64,000 nt of DNA from Mycobacterium colombiense (lineage in GTDB: Bacteria > Actinomycetota > Actinomycetes > Mycobacteriales > Mycobacteriaceae), in the NCBI RefSeq assembly GCF_001953985.1, contig NZ_MBEI01000079.1, forward strand, positions 248,001 to 312,000, read 5' to 3'. Every line of letters starts with the position of its first letter. Positions within the stretch are counted from its first letter, which is position 1. The position numbers and the translations under genes were made by a program. Below, piece after piece: positions 59,295-64,000 of the stretch. A model generated the notes under the pieces. That model was not told where the DNA came from. It ran no database searches and was given only the letters and a program-made list of their open reading frames with translations.

Positions 59295-60500
59295 TCAGGC
59301 TGAGACCGGCTTCTTCGCCGGCGCGGAAACCTTCATCAGCTTCATCAGGTTGCCACCCATGATCTTGGCGATGTCGGATTCGGAGAAGTCGGTGAGCTCA
59401 TCGACGAACGAGATCGGGTCTTTCAGACCTTCGGGATGGGGCCAGTCCGAGCCGAACAGCACCCGGTCGGTGCCGACCATGTTGACGATCTCGGTGAACC
59501 GGTCCTCCCAGAACGGAGTGATGTAGACGCACCGCTTGAACGCCTCGATCGGGTCCTCGCTGAACGACTGGGGCATCTTCTTGTAGACGCCCTTAAGGCC
59601 CTTGAACAGGTCTGGCACCCAGTCGGCGCCGTTCTCGATGGACAGGATCCGCAGGTCCGGATTGCGCGACAGGGCGCCGTGGCACACCAGCGCACCCATC
59701 GCGTCCAGGATCGGCCGATGGCCCATCGCGAAGCTGCGGAACGCGGTCGGCTTGAACGGGAGGAACTCGTCGCCGGGCTCCCACACGTTCGCGAACTCGG
59801 AGTAACCACTGTCCGACGCGTGCATCGAGACCGGGATTTCGGCGTCGATGCAGGCCTGCCAGAACGGGTCGAACTCCTCGAGCCCGAAGGATCGGCTGCC
59901 CTTGTAGCCGGGCACCGGCGCCGGGCGGACCAGCACGGTGCGGGCGCCGCGCTCGAGACACCACTGCAGTTCTTCCAGCGCGCGGTCGACGATCGGCAGC
60001 GTGATCACCGGGGTGGCAAAGATGCGGTCCTGGTAGTTGAACGTCCACTGCTCGTGCATCCACTGGTTGAGGGCGTGGATGACGTCGTGGGTCATCTCCG
60101 GGTCATCCTTCATCCGCTCCTCGACCAGGCTGGCCAGCGTCGGGAACATCAGGGCGTAGTCGATGCCGAGCTCGTCCATGACCTCCAGCCGCGCGCCCGG
60201 CTCACGGAAGGCGGGGATGGCCTTCATCGGCTCGCCGAGGATCTCGCGGTAGCTCTTGCCCTGCGCGCCGTTGCGGAAGTAGTCCTCCTGGGCGCCTGGC
60301 TTGGCGACCTTCTCGAAGGTCGGGTTGGGGATGTACTCGCTGATGTGGCCGCGCACAACGATTTTGGTGCGGCCGCGAACCTGCACGTAGTCGATGACGT
60401 TCTTGCGCTTGTCCGGAAGGTACTTGGTCAGCGCTTCCTGCGGCTCGTACATGTGGTTGTCTGCGTCGAACACCGGGAAGGAAAGTTCGCGAGAGGGCAT
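59295..60500 (-). CDS. amidohydrolase-family metal-dependent hydrolase
   Basis: A 401-residue amidohydrolase-2-type TIM barrel. It has DADNHMYEP, SMHASDSGYSEF and LFGSDWPHPEGL, the same three motifs with the same spacing as the protein at 19602-20804, its paralog. ATG follows AAGGAG. The promoter carries a perfect inverted repeat (60536-60554), and the adjacent gene is a TetR-thioesterase fusion, so ligand-controlled expression is likely. Substrate unknown. Confidence 0.91.
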   Translation of the reverse strand: MPSRELSFPVFDADNHMYEPQEALTKYLPDKRKNVIDYVQVRGRTKIVVRGHISEYIPNPTFEKVAKPGAQEDYFRNGAQGKSYREILGEPMKAIPAFREPGARLEVMDELGIDYALMFPTLASLVEERMKDDPEMTHDVIHALNQWMHEQWTFNYQDRIFATPVITLPIVDRALEELQWCLERGARTVLVRPAPVPGYKGSRSFGLEEFDPFWQACIDAEIPVSMHASDSGYSEFANVWEPGDEFLPFKPTAFRSFAMGHRPILDAMGALVCHGALSRNPDLRILSIENGADWVPDLFKGLKGVYKKMPQSFSEDPIEAFKRCVYITPFWEDRFTEIVNMVGTDRVLFGSDWPHPEGLKDPISFVDELTDFSESDIAKIMGGNLMKLMKVSAPAKKPVSA

Positions 60501-60535
60501 GGCGATCTCCTTACAGAAGTCTCAATTCTCGCTGT

Positions 60536-60554
60536 GTGGTAACGACGTTACCAC
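60536..60554. promoter_or_regulatory. perfect operator GTGGTAAC-N3-GTTACCAC
   Basis: GTGGTAACGACGTTACCAC has 8-base arms and a 3-base centre, 36 bp upstream of the amidohydrolase start and after the end of the TetR-thioesterase gene. A half-site GTTACC also lies at 61680-61685, 49 bases upstream of that regulator's own start. This fits a TetR-type dimer controlling both genes. Confidence 0.75.
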
Positions 60555-60599
60555 TTGTGCGCGAGTAGGTGTACCGGATCTGTGGTCGCCTGGGATGGC

Positions 60600-61631
60600 T
60601 CAGGCGTCCGGCCAGCTGGGGAGCTTTGGTGTGGTCCCGTCGATCACGGCGAAGTTGACGGTCGCCGTAGCGAGCAGCTCGCCGTCGCCGTCGCCGTAGA
60701 TGTCCACCTGCATCACCATCGCTCGTCGCCCGGATCGCAGCATTGTGGGCACCGCGAAGGCCGAGCCCTGGCGGATCGGCCGCAGGTAGCGGATGAACAG
60801 ATCCGCCGTGGTCATGGTGGTGCCAGGTTGCAGATAGTCCAGCCCGAATTGTCCACCCGCTACGTCGACGAGCGTGGCGATCAAGCCGCCCTGCAGCGCG
60901 CCGGACGTGTTGACGACCGCGGGGCTGACCGGCATGGTCATGGCGAATTCGCCGTTGCGGGTGCCGGGGCGCATGCCGATCTGGGCGAACAGTTCGGCCA
61001 GCGACGGGGCGGGCGATTCTTGCTCGGTGTCGCGGATGCCCAGGGCACGGCTGCAGAAGTCATATAGCTGGCCGGCGTCGACCGGTGAGCCGTTCAATTC
61101 CGAACCGAGCCAATGCAATCGCTGCGCACCCATGATCGTCTGCATGACGATGGCGGCCGCCGCGCCGACGTCCAAACCGGGGTTGAAGACTCCCTCGGTG
61201 ATGCCCTGCCCGACGACGTCGCGAATCAGGCCGTGCAGGGGAGAGAGCACCCGCGCGTACTCGCGGGGCCTGGTCTCGGCCAGGTGCTGGTTGTAGAGGG
61301 TCAAAGCCCGGTTGAGGCTGTCCTGGGTGCTCGACTCCGGTTGCTGGCTGAGCCGGTCGATCAGCAGCTTCAGCGCCGAGGTGCTGTCCAGGCCCGTGGT
61401 TTCGGTGCGCCACGCCTGCACCGATTGGGCGATGGTTCGGTCGAACAGCGCCAGCAGCAGCGCATCCTTGCTGCTGAAGTGTTGGTAGAAGGCGCGCAGC
61501 GACGTCTTGGAGCGCGCGACCACCTCTTGCACGGTGAAGTCGGTGCGGCCCGTCTCGCCCAGTATCGCCACGGCGGTCTTGATGAAGCGGTCGCCACGGG
61601 TGATCTCCGCGTCGTCGTTGGGGTCGGCCAT
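60600..61631 (-). CDS. TetR regulator fused to hotdog thioesterase domain
   Basis: A 343-residue protein with two parts. Residues 1-205 are a TetR regulator (helix-turn-helix about 33-53, VQEVVARSKTSLRAFYQHF, with SSKDALLLALFD). Residues 215-335 are a PaaI-like hotdog domain (NTSGALQGGLIATLVDVAGG, DLFIRYLRPIRQG). The second domain may bind or hydrolyse the acyl-CoA effector, making a self-resetting sensor. It lies upstream of, and on the same strand as, the amidohydrolase, with a palindromic operator between. There is no frameshift at the joint. Confidence 0.9.
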   Translation of the reverse strand: MADPNDDAEITRGDRFIKTAVAILGETGRTDFTVQEVVARSKTSLRAFYQHFSSKDALLLALFDRTIAQSVQAWRTETTGLDSTSALKLLIDRLSQQPESSTQDSLNRALTLYNQHLAETRPREYARVLSPLHGLIRDVVGQGITEGVFNPGLDVGAAAAIVMQTIMGAQRLHWLGSELNGSPVDAGQLYDFCSRALGIRDTEQESPAPSLAELFAQIGMRPGTRNGEFAMTMPVSPAVVNTSGALQGGLIATLVDVAGGQFGLDYLQPGTTMTTADLFIRYLRPIRQGSAFAVPTMLRSGRRAMVMQVDIYGDGDGELLATATVNFAVIDGTTPKLPSWPDA

Positions 61632-61712
61632 GAGCGATCGGTCCCCTTCCTCGCGCGCTGGTCGCGCTATGAGAATGAGGTTACCGCGACCGGCGCCCGC
61701 GCGAGGTAGCGC

Positions 61713-62072
61713 TTACGCCTTGGGGCAGAAGATCCCGAGTATCTGCTGGCAGTTGTCTCTGGTGATGAGGGCCGGCGGCGGCGGGGGCTTCGGAGGCGGG
61801 TTATCGCCGTCCCAGATCATGTTGGAGACATTGCCCATGCCCGGCCAGAGGTAGTAGTAGGTGTGGCAGACGCTCATGTCCCAGCCGCGGAAGGGGTCCG
61901 TGACGTGGTTACCGGTCGCCGGTAGCGGCTCGCCCGGGCACCAATGGTGCGCCGGGCCCCAGTCGGGGTTGTCGGCCTGCGCGGTGCCTGCGGCGAGCCC
62001 CGCCCCGGCCACCAGGCCGGTCGACAGCAGAGCGCCGGCGATGAGCCTTTTCATGATGTGCATGCGGGCCAC
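61713..62072 (-). CDS. small secreted proline-rich protein
   Basis: A 119-residue protein with a signal peptide (MKRLIAGALLSTGLVAGAGLAA) and probable cleavage after AQA (Ala33). The mature part has four Cys (HHWCPGE, SVCHTYYY, DNCQQIL, FCPKA), likely two disulfides, and a PPPKPPPPP run. GTG 62072 is chosen because GAAAGGAA is about 8 bases upstream; the ATG nine bases later is too far. It resembles small exported mycobacterial proteins of unknown function. Confidence 0.82.
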   Translation of the reverse strand: MARMHIMKRLIAGALLSTGLVAGAGLAAGTAQADNPDWGPAHHWCPGEPLPATGNHVTDPFRGWDMSVCHTYYYLWPGMGNVSNMIWDGDNPPPKPPPPPALITRDNCQQILGIFCPKA

Positions 62073-62214
62073 GACGCGTTCCTTTCGCTCCGTCGGCCGG
62101 TTGCCGACGATTGGCAAAAGTCTTGCGCTTGATTTTGCTACCGATCCCAAACTTTTGCGCGGTTGAGCAGCAGAAACATCTGCCGATACGTCCCGGCGGA
62201 AATAGACTTCCGCA

Positions 62215-62591
62215 ATGTTCTCGGAGACGCGGTATGCGCTGAATGGCGACTTGCGCGTCGCTTATCGCACATCCCGCGAAGGTCCTCGCGACATCGTGTT
62301 CGCACAGCAGTGGCGATCCGCGACGCGGTGCAGTCCCTCGGCATACAGGTCCGGGCCGGGTTGCACACCGGCGAGTGCGAAGTTCGCGGCGATGACATCG
62401 GCGGGATCGGCGTGCACATCGGGGCGCGCGTGAGCGCCCTGGCGGGGCCGAGCGACGTCCTGGTGTCGAGTACGTTGCGCGACCTGGTGATCGGGTCGGG
62501 GCTCGAGTTTGACGAGCGCGGCTCTCACGAGCTCAAGGGCGTGCCCGGCGAATGGCGACTGTACGCCGTCGCGTCTGCACGGCAGCGTTAA
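62215..62591 (+). pseudogene. remnant of alpha/beta hydrolase-adenylate cyclase fusion gene
   Basis: The frame from ATG 62215 reads FSETRYALNGDLRVAYRTS and GPRDIVF, the start of the mycobacterial hydrolase-cyclase fusion proteins. At about 62300-62310 the frame shifts to the C-terminal end of a class III cyclase domain (VRAGLHTGECEVRGDDIGG, GVHIGARVSALAGP) and stops at 62591. The hydrolase core and the cyclase active-site region are missing. The intact gene would be well over 1 kb longer. A decayed gene from a large internal deletion; no functional cyclase is expected. Confidence 0.78.
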
Positions 62592-62762
62592 GTCGGTTGC
62601 CGGAGTCAGCCAAAAACGGTGATTCACGAATCCGCTCGCGCGCTTGCTGCGGCACTACCGACGGTGGTGAGCCTTCTACGGCAAAGCTCTCCACGCAGCC
62701 GGAAGGTGTTCTAGAGTGACGCCCTATCGGGGGATTCGTCGAGACATCGAGGAGGCCCCATA

Positions 62763-63200
62763 ATGACAGCGATCGACGACATCACCAGCCTTCGCCAGCG
62801 CCGCGAGGCAATCGTCAACCAGCATGCTGAGGCGGAAAACCGGCACGACATTGAGGCGACAATCGCGACCTTCGCCCGTCCACGTTATGAGGTGAACGGT
62901 GTCTCGAGCGATGGTGCGGAGGCCGTTCGAGAGCTGCTGCGAGGCTTCATGATTGGCCTTCCCGACCTGCACGCCGAGCTCGGTAAGATGCGCCACGCCG
63001 ACGACGCAGTATTCGGCGAAGGGCTGATCACTGGAACCCATGACGGCGAATGGGCGGGCATCGCGCCGACCGGACGCCGCGTAGAGATTCCGATAGTCGG
63101 GATTTTCGAATTCGACGGCGATCGACTCTTATGCGAGAAGGTCTACTTTGATATGGCCGCGGTGCTGACTCAGATGGGCGTTCTTCCCCCGATCAGCTAA
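62763..63200 (+). CDS. SnoaL-like/ester cyclase-type protein
   Basis: A 145-residue NTF2-fold protein. The N-terminal helix LRQRREAIVNQHAEAENRHD, the FARPRYEVNG strand, the LLRGFMIGLPDLHAELGKM segment and the GTHDGEWAGIAPTGRRVEIP pattern are typical of SnoaL/ester cyclases. GAGG lies 10 bases before the ATG. It is single, between the cyclase remnant and the convergent ligase. Confidence 0.88.
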   Translation: MTAIDDITSLRQRREAIVNQHAEAENRHDIEATIATFARPRYEVNGVSSDGAEAVRELLRGFMIGLPDLHAELGKMRHADDAVFGEGLITGTHDGEWAGIAPTGRRVEIPIVGIFEFDGDRLLCEKVYFDMAAVLTQMGVLPPIS

Positions 63201-63236
63201 AGCCGAGGCTGCCCAAACGCACTTCAGGTTCGCGCG

Positions 63237-64000
63237 TCAGCCGCCCCGCGCCTGGATCATCGCCGAGCGGTTGACCTTGGTCGCCGCGGTGCGCGGAATC
63301 GCATCGACGAACTCGACGGTCTTGGGCGCCTTGTACGGCGCGAGGCGATTCTTCGCGTACTCGATCACCTGCTGTTCGGTCAGTGGCGCGGTGCCGTCGG
63401 CGTCGGCGCGCTGAATGACCGCGTGCACCCGGCGTCCCCATTGCTTGTCGGCCAGCCCGATCACGACGACGTCGGCGATGCCGGGGTGGCCGGCGAGCGC
63501 GGACTCGACCTCGGCCGGAAAGACGTTGGCGCCGCCGGTGACGATCATGTCGACGCGGCGGTCGACGATGTAGAGGAAGCCGTCCTCGTCGAGGTGGCCG
63601 ATGTCGCCGGCCGACCGGAAACCGTCCTCGGTCGACGGCAGTGGGGGCGCCCCGCCCAGGTAGCGGTATCCCGCGCTCATCGGCGCCCGCAGGTAGATGT
63701 CTCCGTCCTCGCCGGCCCCCAGCGGTCGTTTGTCGGCGTCGAGGATCCGGATCTCGGTATCGCGGAAACCGCGGCCCACACTGCCCGGGTGGGCGAGCCA
63801 CTCGTCGCCGCGCAGCGCGGTGAGCCCGAGGTTTTCGGTCATGCCGTATGCCGTCACCATCTGCTCGGGGCTGAGCAGTTCGAACCAGGTGTGCAGCAGC
63901 GACGGCGGCATCACCGCGGCGCCCTGCAGGACGAACACGATGCTGGACAGGTCCCGCTGCCGCACGTCGGGCCGGGCCGCGATGCGGGCCAGCATCGTGG
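63237..64000 (-). CDS. acyl-CoA synthetase, 5' end cut by window
   Basis: C-terminal about 253 residues of an ANL ligase. TAYGMTENLG is the adenylate-binding core, FRSAGDIGHLDEDGFL the hinge-side motif, DMIVTGGANVFPAEVE follows, and a C-terminal Lys is in PRTAATKVNRSAM (the usual Gly before it is Thr). The start lies beyond the window. Long-chain FadD-type; substrate unknown. Confidence 0.9.
   Translation of the reverse strand, partial: TMLARIAARPDVRQRDLSSIVFVLQGAAVMPPSLLHTWFELLSPEQMVTAYGMTENLGLTALRGDEWLAHPGSVGRGFRDTEIRILDADKRPLGAGEDGDIYLRAPMSAGYRYLGGAPPLPSTEDGFRSAGDIGHLDEDGFLYIVDRRVDMIVTGGANVFPAEVESALAGHPGIADVVVIGLADKQWGRRVHAVIQRADADGTAPLTEQQVIEYAKNRLAPYKAPKTVEFVDAIPRTAATKVNRSAMIQARGG

Noticed and set aside
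62163..62591. Single 142-residue gene from 62163
   Set aside because: The first 45 residues are out of frame relative to the recognisable hydrolase N-terminus at 62215; only the C-terminal cyclase part is meaningful. A deleted pseudogene explains both frames better.
1..64000. CRISPR array, tRNA or rRNA genes, insertion sequences, prophage or plasmid functions
   Set aside because: No regularly spaced repeats, cloverleaf with CCA context, transposase, integrase or replication motifs were seen in reading the window.
1..64000. KstR or KstR2 steroid-regulon operators
   Set aside because: I looked for TnnAACnnGTTnnA and CAAG-type palindromes in the divergent spacers and found none, so control by the known cholesterol regulators is not supported here.

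Overview
The window is about 66% GC chromosomal DNA from an actinobacterium, almost certainly a Mycobacterium. The grounds are dense fadD/fadE/echA-type genes, several P450s, an F420-type LLM oxidoreductase, a Rv1364c-like PAS-phosphatase-kinase-STAS protein, a CsbD/MBP1-like small protein, small secreted proteins with Ala-x-Ala cleavage sites, and frequent GTG and ATGA-coupled starts. A slow grower such as the M. avium complex is plausible but cannot be fixed without a search. I saw no tRNA, rRNA, CRISPR array, insertion sequence, phage or plasmid gene.

From 1 to about 54 kb the window is one large catabolic region of short operons, mostly divergent pairs, for CoA-activated oxidation of one or more lipid-like or cyclic substrates. 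1-5.4 kb: acyl-CoA dehydrogenases, an SDR, a thiolase and a CoA-transferase, followed by a GntR regulator. 6.5-13.5 kb (minus): three consecutive acyl-CoA synthetases and three crotonases, one frameshifted. 13.6-18.1 kb: thioesterase, crotonase, TetR regulator, SDR and a DapA-fold aldolase/lyase. 18.7-25.5 kb (plus): crotonase, amidohydrolase, acyl-CoA synthetase, second amidohydrolase and a paired FadE. 25.6-30.8 kb: a thiolase-fold lipid-transfer-type protein, CoA-transferase and P450 divergent from an aldehyde dehydrogenase. 30.8-36.1 kb (minus): a KshA-like Rieske oxygenase, pseudo-isochorismatase, thioesterase, acyl-CoA synthetase, SRPBCC protein and SDR. 36.2-40.8 kb (plus): SnoaL-like protein, Baeyer-Villiger-type monooxygenase, hydrolase, NTF2-like protein and LLM oxidoreductase. 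40.8-44.6 kb: carboxyltransferase divergent from P450 and SDR.

44.8-48.0 kb is a small membrane operon: a TetR regulator with a tandem operator, an ABC-type ATPase with degraded motifs, and a YhgE/Pip membrane protein. 48.0-54.3 kb returns to catabolism (MDR alcohol dehydrogenase plus P450, a hydrolase lacking its catalytic residues, a second FadE pair). 54.3-64 kb is mixed: a PAS/PP2C/kinase/STAS regulator, a cytochrome b-molybdopterin oxidoreductase fusion, an amidohydrolase next to a TetR-thioesterase fusion with a perfect operator between them, a secreted protein, a decayed hydrolase-cyclase gene, an ester-cyclase-like gene and a partial acyl-CoA synthetase.

The most interesting signal is non-coding. 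The sequence TTACAGTA (or a one-base variant) recurs in six promoter spacers between 13.5 and 42.5 kb, five of them between divergent genes, once as a perfect 19-bp palindrome. Three copies extend to TACAGTARGCAAT. This suggests that most of the catabolic blocks form one regulon, possibly controlled by the TetR protein at 15219-16016. Together the genes could supply CoA ligation, beta-oxidation, ring hydroxylation, Baeyer-Villiger insertion, hydrolysis and C-C cleavage. The substrate is not identifiable from sequence alone.
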